Shown: in pieces, positions 1-6,969 of the stretch
Numbering within the stretch: position 1 is the first letter of the stretch
Layout: every line of letters starts with the position of its first letter
Origin: an uncultured Gemmatimonadota bacterium
GTDB taxonomy: Bacteria; Gemmatimonadota; Gemmatimonadetes; Gemmatimonadales; Gemmatimonadaceae
Length of the DNA: 12,453 nt
NCBI GenBank assembly: GCA_903906325.1
Contig: CAIVJV010000056.1
Coordinates: 1-12,453 of the forward strand
Direction of reading: 5' to 3'
Notes under the pieces: generated by a model
The model's input: the letters and a program-made list of their open reading frames with translations, nothing else
The model's database searches: none
Told to the model about the DNA's origin: nothing
Made by a program: the position numbers and the translations under genes

Positions 1-2661
1 GGGAGCACCTGGCGCCCCGCGGGACTCCGCGACGTCGGGAACATCGGGGCGCTGCAGATCCATCCGACCAACCCCGACATCGCCTTCGTGGCGGCGATCG
101 GCGATCCGTTCCGTCCCACGAATGCTCGTGGCATCTACCGGACGGTCGACGGCGGGGCGCGCTGGGACCGCGTCCTCTCTGTCAGCGATTCGACCGGAGC
201 GGTGGATGTGGAGTTCCACCCGACCGACCCGAGTATCCTCTACGCCTCGATGTGGCGCGCCGAGCGCAAACCGTGGACGATCATCTCGGGGGCGTTCGAG
301 GGGGGCGTGTACAAGAGCACCGATGGCGGGACCACCTGGCGCAAGCTCACCAAGGGACTTCCCGACAGCCTCATCGGCAAGAGCAACATCGCCGTGAGCC
401 GTGCCAACCCGAATCGCGTCTATGTGCTGATGGAGGCGAAGCCCGGGAACGGGCTCTACCGCTCCGACGATGCCGGCGAGTCGTTCACGCAGGTATCGAC
501 GTACGACCAGCTCATCACGCGCCCCTTCTATTACACGACGATCACCGCCGACCCCACCAACGCCGACGTGGTGTACGCCGGTGCGGAGGGGTACTTCAAG
601 AGCACCGATGCGGGGAAGACGTGGAACCCGATGCGCACCCCGCACGGCGATAACCACGACCACTGGATCAACCCACGCGATGGCCGGATCATGATCCAGG
701 CCAACGACGGAGGGGTGAACGTCTCGCTCAACGGCGGGAAGACCTGGAGCACACAGTACAACCAGCCGACGGCGGAGATCTATCAGGTCTACGTCGACCA
801 CCAGTTCCCGTATCGGCTGTATGGCGCGCAGCAGGACAATTCGACGCTGATCCTCCCCTCGCTCCCGGTGGAGAGTGACGGATTCGATGACCCGATCCAA
901 GGGTGGCGTTCGGGACCCGGCTGTGAGACCGGGCCGATCATGCCGCACCCGATCAACCCGGATACCGTGTACGGCTCCTGCAAGGGGCAGTTCTCCCGCA
1001 TGTCGCTCAAGACGGGGCAAGAGAAGCACTATTGGGTCGGCGCGCAGTCGCTCTATGGCAATGCGGGGAAGGATCTCATCTACCGCTTCCAGCGCGTCTC
1101 CCCGATGGAGGTCTCGCCGCACGACCCCGGCGTACTCTACTACGGCTCGCAGCATGTGCATCGCACGCGGGACGAAGGGGTCACTTGGGAGACGATCTCC
1201 CCCGATCTCACCTGGAATCCGGCGGACAAACAGGGGATCTACCCTGGGGGCCCGATCACGGTGGACAACACCGGCGAGGAGTTCTTCTCCACCCTCTACG
1301 CGATCCGCGAGTCCCCGCTCGAGCGGGGTGTGATCTGGACCGGCGCGAACGACGGTCCCTTCGCGATCACGCGCGACAACGGCACCACGTGGCAGCGGAT
1401 CACGCCTCCGGGACTCGAGCTCGGCGGGCGCGTGCAGACCATCGAGCCCTCGCCGCATCGGAAGGGGTCGGCCTACTACACCGTCCTCCGCTACCTCCTC
1501 GGCGACCATCGCCCGTACATCTACAAGACGGACGACTACGGGAAGACCTGGACGTTGCTGACCACGGGCACCAACGGCATCCCCGCGGATGAGCCGGTGC
1601 GCGTGGTGCGCGAGGATCCCGAGCGTCCCGGGCAGCTCTACGCGGGGACGGAGTTCGGGGCCTATGTGTCCTTCAACGATGGGAAGAGCTGGCAGTCACT
1701 GCAGCTCAACCTCCCGGCGACGCCGATCACCGACATGAAGGTCCATCAGAAGGACCTCGTGATCTCGACCCAGGGACGCGGCTTCTGGATCCTGCACAAT
1801 ATCACCCCGCTCCATGAGGTGACGATGATCGCCGCGACGGCACCGGGGCATCTCTTCGCCCCGGCCACCGCGTATCGCCGTCGCTACCGGACCGGGTTCG
1901 GTGGGCTCGAGAGCGCGCGGGTCAGCGACTCCGACCCGCAGTACCCCCAGGCCGGTGCGACGATCGACTACTGGTTCCCACGTGCGCCCACCACCGAGGT
2001 GACGCTCGAGATCCTCGACGGCGCGGGTGCGGTGGTGCGGCGCTTCTCGAGCCGCGCCTCGGGCGAGCGCCTGGTGTGGCCCGCCGAGCCCTCGATGCGG
2101 GGACCGATGTGGGAGCGGATCGGGACGCCGCGCGTGCCAGCCGTGGCGGGGCACAATCGCTTCGTCTGGGATCTCACCCTCGCCGGCCCGTGGGAGGCCA
2201 ATGCGCAGCGCAGCGGCCGCAACGGCCCGACTGTCGTCCCCGGGACCTATCAGGTGCGCGTCACCGCCGGGACCTGGTCGGCTACCCAGCCGCTCGTCAT
2301 CAAGCCCGATCCGCGCGTCGAGGCCGACGGCGTGACGATCCCCGTGATGCAGGCGCTCCTCGCACACAACCTCGCGGTCCGTGACCTGGTCAGCGAGATG
2401 AACCAGCTGCGCGCCGAGTTGGATGCGGCGGCGGCGAAGGCCTCAGGGGAGGGCAAGGCGCGTCTGGAGGCGCTCCAGCTCGAGGTCGAAGGGCAGCCCT
2501 GGCGCTACGGGCGTCCGGGGCTCGCCGATCAGATCAGCTATCTCTACAGCGCGATGATGCGGGGGGATCAGGCGGTGGGGAACGACGCGCGGCAGCGGCT
2601 CGTGCAACTCCGCAAGGAGTTCGACGCGCTCAGCCCGCGTGTGCGCGAAGCCATGCGGTGA
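1..2661 (+). CDS. BNR/Asp-box beta-propeller protein (sortilin/VPS10-like glycosyl hydrolase family), 5' partial
   Basis: The reading frame is open from base 1, so the gene begins outside the window. A GTG at 88 is internal, because the codons before it already read as propeller sequence (GALQIHPTNPD). 886 residues are visible. About nine Asp-box motifs of the form S/T-x-D-x-G-x-x-W recur, for example near visible residues 47-55, 106-113, 200-208, 388-396, 457-464, 509-517 and 557-564. A conserved HGDNHDHW stretch and a final STQGRGFWIL strand close the propeller. Next come an Ig/FlgD-like beta segment (residues ~635-785, ending in PGTYQVRV) and a helical, charged C-terminal tail. Proteins of this kind are usually about 1,000 residues with a signal peptide and are exported. 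Asp-box propellers bind or cleave glycans or bind proteins, but no catalytic residue can be assigned, so the substrate is unknown. Its stop lies inside bcp on the other strand. Confidence 0.9.
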   Translation, partial: GSTWRPAGLRDVGNIGALQIHPTNPDIAFVAAIGDPFRPTNARGIYRTVDGGARWDRVLSVSDSTGAVDVEFHPTDPSILYASMWRAERKPWTIISGAFEGGVYKSTDGGTTWRKLTKGLPDSLIGKSNIAVSRANPNRVYVLMEAKPGNGLYRSDDAGESFTQVSTYDQLITRPFYYTTITADPTNADVVYAGAEGYFKSTDAGKTWNPMRTPHGDNHDHWINPRDGRIMIQANDGGVNVSLNGGKTWSTQYNQPTAEIYQVYVDHQFPYRLYGAQQDNSTLILPSLPVESDGFDDPIQGWRSGPGCETGPIMPHPINPDTVYGSCKGQFSRMSLKTGQEKHYWVGAQSLYGNAGKDLIYRFQRVSPMEVSPHDPGVLYYGSQHVHRTRDEGVTWETISPDLTWNPADKQGIYPGGPITVDNTGEEFFSTLYAIRESPLERGVIWTGANDGPFAITRDNGTTWQRITPPGLELGGRVQTIEPSPHRKGSAYYTVLRYLLGDHRPYIYKTDDYGKTWTLLTTGTNGIPADEPVRVVREDPERPGQLYAGTEFGAYVSFNDGKSWQSLQLNLPATPITDMKVHQKDLVISTQGRGFWILHNITPLHEVTMIAATAPGHLFAPATAYRRRYRTGFGGLESARVSDSDPQYPQAGATIDYWFPRAPTTEVTLEILDGAGAVVRRFSSRASGERLVWPAEPSMRGPMWERIGTPRVPAVAGHNRFVWDLTLAGPWEANAQRSGRNGPTVVPGTYQVRVTAGTWSATQPLVIKPDPRVEADGVTIPVMQALLAHNLAVRDLVSEMNQLRAELDAAAAKASGEGKARLEALQLEVEGQPWRYGRPGLADQISYLYSAMMRGDQAVGNDARQRLVQLRKEFDALSPRVREAMR

Positions 2662-3103
2662 CCTCCTCCGCATGCCCCGCGGGCTTCACCTTGGTGAAGA
2701 CCTCGGCGACTGTGCCCGCGGGGTCGATGATGACGGTCGTACGCTCCACCCCCATGTACTTGCGACCGTACATCGACTTCTCGACCCAGACGCCGTAGGA
2801 CTCGAGCATCGTGTGCTCGGGATCCGAGAGGAGGGGATAGGTGAGCCCCTCCTTCGCCCTGAATTTCTGATGGGACTTCACCGAGTCAGGCGAGACGCCG
2901 AAGACCTTGGCCTTCAACTTCGTGAAGCGCGGCAGGGCGTCTCGGAACTCGCAGGCCTCGACGGTGCACCCCGAGGTCATGTCCTTGGGATAGAAGAAGA
3001 GGACGACCCACTCCCCTTTGAGGGAGGCGAGGGTGACCGTCGTATCGGTGTCGTCCTGAACTCGGAAGGCCGGAGCCTTCTTCCCCATCAGCTGCGCTAC
3101 CAT
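2630..3103 (-). CDS. bcp: Thiol peroxidase, BCP/AhpC-TSA family peroxiredoxin
   Basis: The 157-residue thioredoxin-fold peroxidase probably reduces hydrogen and organic peroxides in the cytoplasm, using thioredoxin as electron donor. The peroxiredoxin core is visible: a VVLFFYPKDMTSGC strand-loop with peroxidatic Cys46, and Cys51 five residues later as the likely resolving cysteine, the spacing of the atypical 2-Cys E. coli BCP type. Downstream are FGVSPDSV, LLSDPEHTMLESYGVW and ERTTVIIDPAG, all typical of the family, and the length is normal. The ATG at 3103 is chosen because it sits 4 nt after the argF stop with a GGAG Shine-Dalgarno 7 nt upstream; an internal Met at codon 6 is less well placed. 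This is the last gene of the minus-strand run, and its final 32 bp overlap the end of the convergent propeller gene. No terminator hairpin was seen after it. Confidence 0.95.
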   Translation of the reverse strand: MVAQLMGKKAPAFRVQDDTDTTVTLASLKGEWVVLFFYPKDMTSGCTVEACEFRDALPRFTKLKAKVFGVSPDSVKSHQKFRAKEGLTYPLLSDPEHTMLESYGVWVEKSMYGRKYMGVERTTVIIDPAGTVAEVFTKVKPAGHAEEVTAWLRAHAG

Positions 3104-3107
3104 CGTC

Positions 3108-4028
3108 TCACTCCAACGGTTCGCCGCCCATCAGGGCGGCCATGATCGCCTTTTGGACGTGCAGGCGGTTCTCCGCCTCGTCCCAGACCCGGCTCTGCGG
3201 CCCGTCGATCACCTCGGCGGTCACCTCTTCGCCGCGGTGGGCGGGGAGGCAGTGGAGGAAGATCGCCGAGCTCGCGGCCCGGGCCATCAGGGCGGCATCG
3301 ACCTGATATGAGGCGAACGCCGCCGCCCGCACCGTGTGTTCCTCCTCCTGCCCCATCGAGGCCCAGACATCGGTGGTGACGACATCAGCGCCCTCGACCG
3401 CCTCCCGCGGGTCGCGCACGAGGATCACCTGCCCGCTGGCCTGGGCGCGCGCGAGGATCGCCGGGTCGGGATCGTACCCGGCCGGACAGGCGAGGCGGAG
3501 CTCGAAGCCCAGCCGCAGCGCGGCGTCGCACCAGCTGTTCGCCATGTTGTTCCCGTCGCCGATCCAGGCGATCCGCGTGCCATCGAAGCTCCCCAGATGC
3601 TGCTGCACCGTGAGGAGGTCGGCGAGGATCTGACAGGGATGCTGGAGGTCGGTGAGCCCGTTGATCACGGGGATCCGCGAGTGCCGGGCGTACTCCTCGA
3701 CATCGGCATGCGCGAAGGTCCGGATCATCATCCCGTCGACCATGCGGTCGAGCACCCGCGCGGTATCCGCGACCGCCTCACCACGCCCGAGCTGCACATC
3801 ACGCGGGGTGAGGAAGAGGGGGTGGGCGCCGAGCTGCCACGCCCCGACCTCGAAGGAGACACGCGTGCGCGTGGAGCTCTTCATGAAGAGCATCGCGAAG
3901 GCCTTCCCCTCCAGTGGCCGCTTGGCGTACTGGCCGCGCCGCATCCGATCCGCGAGGGCGAAGAGCCCGCGGAGCTCCGGGGTGGAGAAGTCGGTGATCG
4001 CGAGGAAATCGCGTCCGTCGGTCGTCAT
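3108..4028 (-). CDS. argF: Ornithine carbamoyltransferase
   Basis: The enzyme condenses L-ornithine and carbamoyl phosphate to citrulline, the sixth step of arginine biosynthesis, in the cytoplasm. The 306 residues match the family length. The carbamoyl-phosphate motif SSTRTR is at residues 51-56 and HPCQ at 130-133. GDGNNMANSW is at 157-166, DVWASMG (the SMG ornithine loop) at 220-226, and HCLPAHRGEEV, with the ornithine-binding Cys260, at 259-269. The SMG loop and HCLP favour the ornithine enzyme over N-acetylornithine or aspartate carbamoyltransferase. The anabolic role is inferred, since no arginine deiminase genes are nearby. The ATG overlaps the hslU stop as ATGA, with GGAG 9 nt upstream. 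No other arg gene is in the window, so it sits apart from a standard arg cluster. Confidence 0.96.
   Translation of the reverse strand: MTTDGRDFLAITDFSTPELRGLFALADRMRRGQYAKRPLEGKAFAMLFMKSSTRTRVSFEVGAWQLGAHPLFLTPRDVQLGRGEAVADTARVLDRMVDGMMIRTFAHADVEEYARHSRIPVINGLTDLQHPCQILADLLTVQQHLGSFDGTRIAWIGDGNNMANSWCDAALRLGFELRLACPAGYDPDPAILARAQASGQVILVRDPREAVEGADVVTTDVWASMGQEEEHTVRAAAFASYQVDAALMARAASSAIFLHCLPAHRGEEVTAEVIDGPQSRVWDEAENRLHVQKAIMAALMGGEPLE
3111..3114 (-). promoter_or_regulatory. Ribosome-binding site of bcp inside argF
   Basis: GGAG lies in the last sense codons of argF, directly before its TGA and 7 nt before the bcp ATG. It supports the chosen start and suggests that ribosomes finishing argF re-initiate on bcp. 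Confidence 0.7.
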
Positions 4029-5464
4029 AGGATGTATCTCCGCAGGTCCTCGTCCTCGGCGATGGCCGCGAGTCGCGTGCGCACCGTCGCCCCATCGATC
4101 GTCTCAGGCGCGGTCCCCCGCTCTGGGAGCTCGTAGAGCACCCGCTCCAACAACGTGGTCATCACGGTGTGCAGGCGGCGCGCGCCGATGTTCTCCATCC
4201 GACTGTTGAGATGCGCGGCGATGCGCGCGATCTCCGCCACGCCATCGTCGGTGAACGTCAGCGTCGCGCCCTCGGCCGCGACGAGCGCGGCATACTGCTT
4301 GGTGAGCGCGTGCTCCGGCTCCGTCATGATGCGGATGAAGTCGCCCTCGGTGAGGGGGGTGAGCTCCACGCGGATCGGGAAGCGGCCCTGCAACTCAGGG
4401 ATCAGGTCACTCGGCTTGGACACATGGAAGGCGCCGGCCGCGACGAAGAGCACGTGATCGGTCTTCACCATCCCGTACTTCGTCTGGACGTTGGACCCCT
4501 CGACGATCGGGAGCAGGTCGCGCTGCACCCCCTCGCGCGAGACATCGGGCCCACCCATCTCCCGATTCCCCCCGGCGATCTTGTCGATCTCATCGAGGAA
4601 GACGATCCCCATCGACTCGGTCCGCTCCAGCGCCTCGGCGGTCACATCGTCGAGGTTGATGAGCTTGTCGAACTCCTGGTCGAGCAGGATGCGACGGGCC
4701 TCGGAGACGGGCACCGTGCGCTGCTTGGTGCGCTTGGGGAGCATCTCCGAGAGCATCTCGGCGAAGTGCTGCATCCCCTCCGGCGCACCGGCCTGCCCGA
4801 GGGCGTCGAACCCGGGGCCCTGCACGGGGACCTCGACCTCCACCTCGCGCTGCTCGAGCTGTCCGTCGCGCAGGAGCTGGCGGAGCTTCTCGCGCGTGCG
4901 CTGATGGCGCTCCTTGGCCTGCGCCTCTTCCGCGCTCACGCTCCCATCGGGGCCTGCGATGAAGACGCGCTGCGGATCATCCATCGGGTGCGCTGCCGGT
5001 GCGGCCGCGACGGGAGGTGGCAGGAGCAGATCGAGCAACCGCTCGTCGACGCGATCATGCGCGAGATCCTCGACCTCGACCTCCCGCTCGGTGCGCACCA
5101 TGTCGATGGCGCTCTCGACCAGATCGCGCACCATGCTCTCCACATCGCGCCCCACGTAGCCGACCTCGGTGAACTTGGAGGCCTCGACCTTCACGAAGGG
5201 GGCGCCGGCCAGCTTGGCGAGACGGCGTGCGATCTCCGTCTTCCCCACCCCGGTGGGGCCGATGAGGATGATGTTGTTCGGCGCGATCTCGGGCCGGATC
5301 GCCTCGGGCGTGCGCTGGCGACGCCACCGATTGCGCAACGCGATCGCGACGGCTTTCTTGGCGTCCGCCTGGCCGATGATGTAGCGGTCGAGCTCCGCGA
5401 CGATCTTCCGAGGGGACAGGTCCGCGAGGCGCGCGAGCGCCTGTTCGGTCCGGGGCGTCGGCAT
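4025..5464 (-). CDS. hslU: ATP-dependent protease ATPase subunit HslU (ClpY)
   Basis: This AAA+ unfoldase forms a hexameric ring that unfolds substrates and feeds them into the HslV peptidase. Its 479 residues include Walker A GPTGVGKT at 69-76, the pore loop GYVG at 102-105, and Walker B with FLDEID at 289-294. The box GVQRDLLPIVEGS is at 312-324, an arginine-finger candidate Arg361 lies in QGRFP, and the sensor-2 GARR is at 427-430. The C terminus ends in RRYIL, the tail that docks into HslV in known structures. It is somewhat longer than E. coli HslU (443 residues). The extra length falls in the I-domain, including a Pro/Ala-rich segment at about 149-160 (PPPVAAAPAAHP). The ATG overlaps the hslV stop by one base (TGATG) and lacks a good Shine-Dalgarno, so translation probably depends on hslV termination. 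Confidence 0.97.
   Translation of the reverse strand: MPTPRTEQALARLADLSPRKIVAELDRYIIGQADAKKAVAIALRNRWRRQRTPEAIRPEIAPNNIILIGPTGVGKTEIARRLAKLAGAPFVKVEASKFTEVGYVGRDVESMVRDLVESAIDMVRTEREVEVEDLAHDRVDERLLDLLLPPPVAAAPAAHPMDDPQRVFIAGPDGSVSAEEAQAKERHQRTREKLRQLLRDGQLEQREVEVEVPVQGPGFDALGQAGAPEGMQHFAEMLSEMLPKRTKQRTVPVSEARRILLDQEFDKLINLDDVTAEALERTESMGIVFLDEIDKIAGGNREMGGPDVSREGVQRDLLPIVEGSNVQTKYGMVKTDHVLFVAAGAFHVSKPSDLIPELQGRFPIRVELTPLTEGDFIRIMTEPEHALTKQYAALVAAEGATLTFTDDGVAEIARIAAHLNSRMENIGARRLHTVMTTLLERVLYELPERGTAPETIDGATVRTRLAAIAEDEDLRRYIL
4038..4041 (-). promoter_or_regulatory. Ribosome-binding site of argF inside hslU
   Basis: GGAG is within the codons for the HslU C-terminal tail, 9 nt before the argF ATG. 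With the ATGA stop/start overlap it suggests coupled translation of argF to hslU. Confidence 0.55.
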
Positions 5465-6009
5465 CAGGCCGTGGGTTCGACGACGGTGATCTGCGTGTTG
5501 GTATAGACGCAGATCTCCCCGGCGATCGTCAGCGCGCGCCGCACGATCTCCGCCGGGGGCAGGGTGGTCTCGCGCACGAGCGCACGGGCCGCCGCCAGGG
5601 CGTACGAGCCACCGGACCCGATCGCGAGGATCCCATCATCGGGTTCGATCAGCTCCCCGGTACCGGAGAGCATGAACCCATGGTCGCGATCCACGACGAT
5701 CAGCAGCGCCTCGAGCCGACGCAGCGCGCGATCCTGCCGCCAGTCCTTGGCGAGCTCCACCGCCGCCCGCTGGAGGTTCCCGGGGTGCCGCTGGAGCTTC
5801 TCCTCGAACCGCTCGAAGAGGGTGAGCGCATCCGCCGCGGCGCCGGCGAACCCGGCGAGCACCTTCCCGCCGGTGAGGGCGCGGACCTTCACCGCACTCC
5901 CCTTCATCACCGTGTCGCCGAAGGTCACCTGCCCATCACCACCGATGGCGACGGCTCCGCCACGCCGGACGGCGAGGATCGTGGTCGCGTGGAAGGTCGG
6001 GAGGGTCAT
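5464..6009 (-). CDS. hslV: ATP-dependent protease subunit HslV (ClpQ)
   Basis: This is the proteasome-beta-like N-terminal-threonine peptidase of the HslUV complex; two hexameric rings form the chamber capped by HslU. The 181-residue product has the conserved start FHATTILAVRR. Removal of residues 1-8 would expose Thr9 as the nucleophile (mature Thr1), and Lys41 corresponds to catalytic Lys33 of the mature enzyme. The GDGQVTFGD strand and the IGSGGSYALAAARAL segment are typical. The eight-residue propeptide resembles that of B. subtilis ClpQ, which uses N-terminal serine, but here the residue is threonine. The ATG at 6009 is the only start that leaves a short propeptide. No Shine-Dalgarno precedes it; the upstream 30 bp are almost all pyrimidine on the coding strand and include a -10-like element. 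Confidence 0.97.
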   Translation of the reverse strand: MTLPTFHATTILAVRRGGAVAIGGDGQVTFGDTVMKGSAVKVRALTGGKVLAGFAGAAADALTLFERFEEKLQRHPGNLQRAAVELAKDWRQDRALRRLEALLIVVDRDHGFMLSGTGELIEPDDGILAIGSGGSYALAAARALVRETTLPPAEIVRRALTIAGEICVYTNTQITVVEPTA

Positions 6010-6015
6010 CGGGGA

Positions 6016-6043
6016 AAGATAAGGGAGGAGGGATCGAGGTCAG
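6016..6043 (-). promoter_or_regulatory. Candidate internal promoter giving a leaderless hslV mRNA
   Basis: On the minus strand CTGACC (4/6 match to TTGACA, spanning the xerC stop) is followed after 16 nt by TATCTT (4/6 match to TATAAT). The A of the hslV ATG then follows after 6 nt, just where transcription would start. No ribosome-binding site lies in the gap, which fits a leaderless message. This is pattern-based inference only. Confidence 0.35.
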
Positions 6044-6969
6044 GCCCGCGGGTGGGCCTTCCGGTGGACCTGCTTCAGCCGATCCACGGACGTATGGGTG
6101 TAGATCTGGGTCGTCGAGACGCTGGCGTGGCCCAAGAGCTCCTGCACGGCACGGAGGTCCGCCCCCCCATCGAGGAGATGGGTCGCGAAGGTATGCCGGA
6201 GGGCATGCGCGCTGAGCCCCGCTCCCTCATCCACCTCCCCGAGCCGCGCGACCACGGCATTGTGCAGGGTCTTGGGGCTCATCCGCCGCCCCCGCTGGCT
6301 CAGGAAGAGCGCCGCCCGGTCCGCCGTCGCGCCGACCGTGGCGATGAGCTGCTCGCGCGCCCGCTCGTATTCGCGCAACGCCTGCTGCGCCGGTCCACCG
6401 ACCGGGACGATCCGCTCCTTTCGCCCCTTCCCTCGCACCTTCACGAGCCCGCCGAGGAGGTCGAGATCGCGCCGGTCGATGCCACGGAGCTCGCTGAGTC
6501 GGAGCCCCGCCGAGTAGAAGAGCTCGAGGATCGCTCGGTCGCGTACATCGGTGAAGCGACCCTCCTGCGCGCGTGTCGCCGCGGCGGTGAGCACGGTCTC
6601 GATCTGTGCCCGGTCGAGATGCCCCGGCAGATGCCGATCGAGCTTCGGTGAGCCGACCGCTCGCGCCGGATTCACCTCCACCAGGTCGGCCCGATGCAGG
6701 AAGCGATAGAAGCTCCGAGCCGCGGAGAGCATCCGCGCACTGGTGCGCTTGGCGAGCCCCCGCCGCGCGAGCGAGGCGAGCCAGGCCCGCATCTGGAGCC
6801 GGTCCACCGTGGCCCAGTCCACCGAGGCGACACCGAGGTGCTCGGTGAGGAACGCCCGCAGCCCCTCGAGGTCGCGACCATACGCCGCGAGCGTGTGCGG
6901 CGAGACGTCTCGCTCCTTGGCGAGATAGGTCAGGAACTGCACGATCGTCGCATCGGTCGACCCACTCAC
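6040..6969 (-). CDS. xerC: Tyrosine recombinase XerC/XerD
   Basis: This site-specific recombinase probably resolves chromosome dimers at a dif site. From the GTG at 6969 it has 309 residues, normal for XerC/D. An N-terminal SAM-like core-binding domain covers roughly residues 5-95 (SPHTLAAYGRDL, SFYRFLHRADL). The C-terminal catalytic domain carries the full set: Arg157 (AGLRLSEL), Lys181 (VRGKGRKER), His255 and Arg258 (SAHALRHTFATHLL), His281 (LLGHASVSTT) and nucleophile Tyr290 (IYTH). The same frame stays open upstream to 7473, but that stretch lies inside trmFO and has no family similarity. The GTG overlaps the trmFO stop as GTGA and has GAGG 5 nt upstream. XerC and XerD cannot be separated from sequence alone; the symbol follows the position, which matches codV of B. 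subtilis. Confidence 0.94.
   Translation of the reverse strand: MSGSTDATIVQFLTYLAKERDVSPHTLAAYGRDLEGLRAFLTEHLGVASVDWATVDRLQMRAWLASLARRGLAKRTSARMLSAARSFYRFLHRADLVEVNPARAVGSPKLDRHLPGHLDRAQIETVLTAAATRAQEGRFTDVRDRAILELFYSAGLRLSELRGIDRRDLDLLGGLVKVRGKGRKERIVPVGGPAQQALREYERAREQLIATVGATADRAALFLSQRGRRMSPKTLHNAVVARLGEVDEGAGLSAHALRHTFATHLLDGGADLRAVQELLGHASVSTTQIYTHTSVDRLKQVHRKAHPRA
6042..6059 (-). other. GC-rich hairpin at the end of the xer gene
   Basis: The transcript would form a 6-bp stem AGGCCC/GGGCCT around a 6-nt loop, ending just at the xer stop codon. No U-run follows, so it is not a convincing Rho-independent terminator. It could slow polymerase or protect an RNA end before hslV. Confidence 0.3.

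Noticed and set aside
88..90. GTG as the start of the propeller gene
   Set aside because: The same frame is open to base 1 and already encodes propeller-like sequence, so the gene is cut by the window edge.
4169..5506. Plus-strand open frame of 445 codons opposite hslU
   Set aside because: It is antisense to a fully conserved hslU, with low-complexity composition and no family motif.
6042..6059. GC hairpin after xer as a Rho-independent terminator
   Set aside because: No U-rich run follows the stem on the transcript; the next bases are a mixed C/U stretch leading into hslV.
6040..6969. Xer-family recombinase as an integrase marking a mobile element
   Set aside because: It sits in a conserved housekeeping gene order, has XerC/D length and motifs, and there are no attachment-site repeats, tRNA or cargo genes around it.
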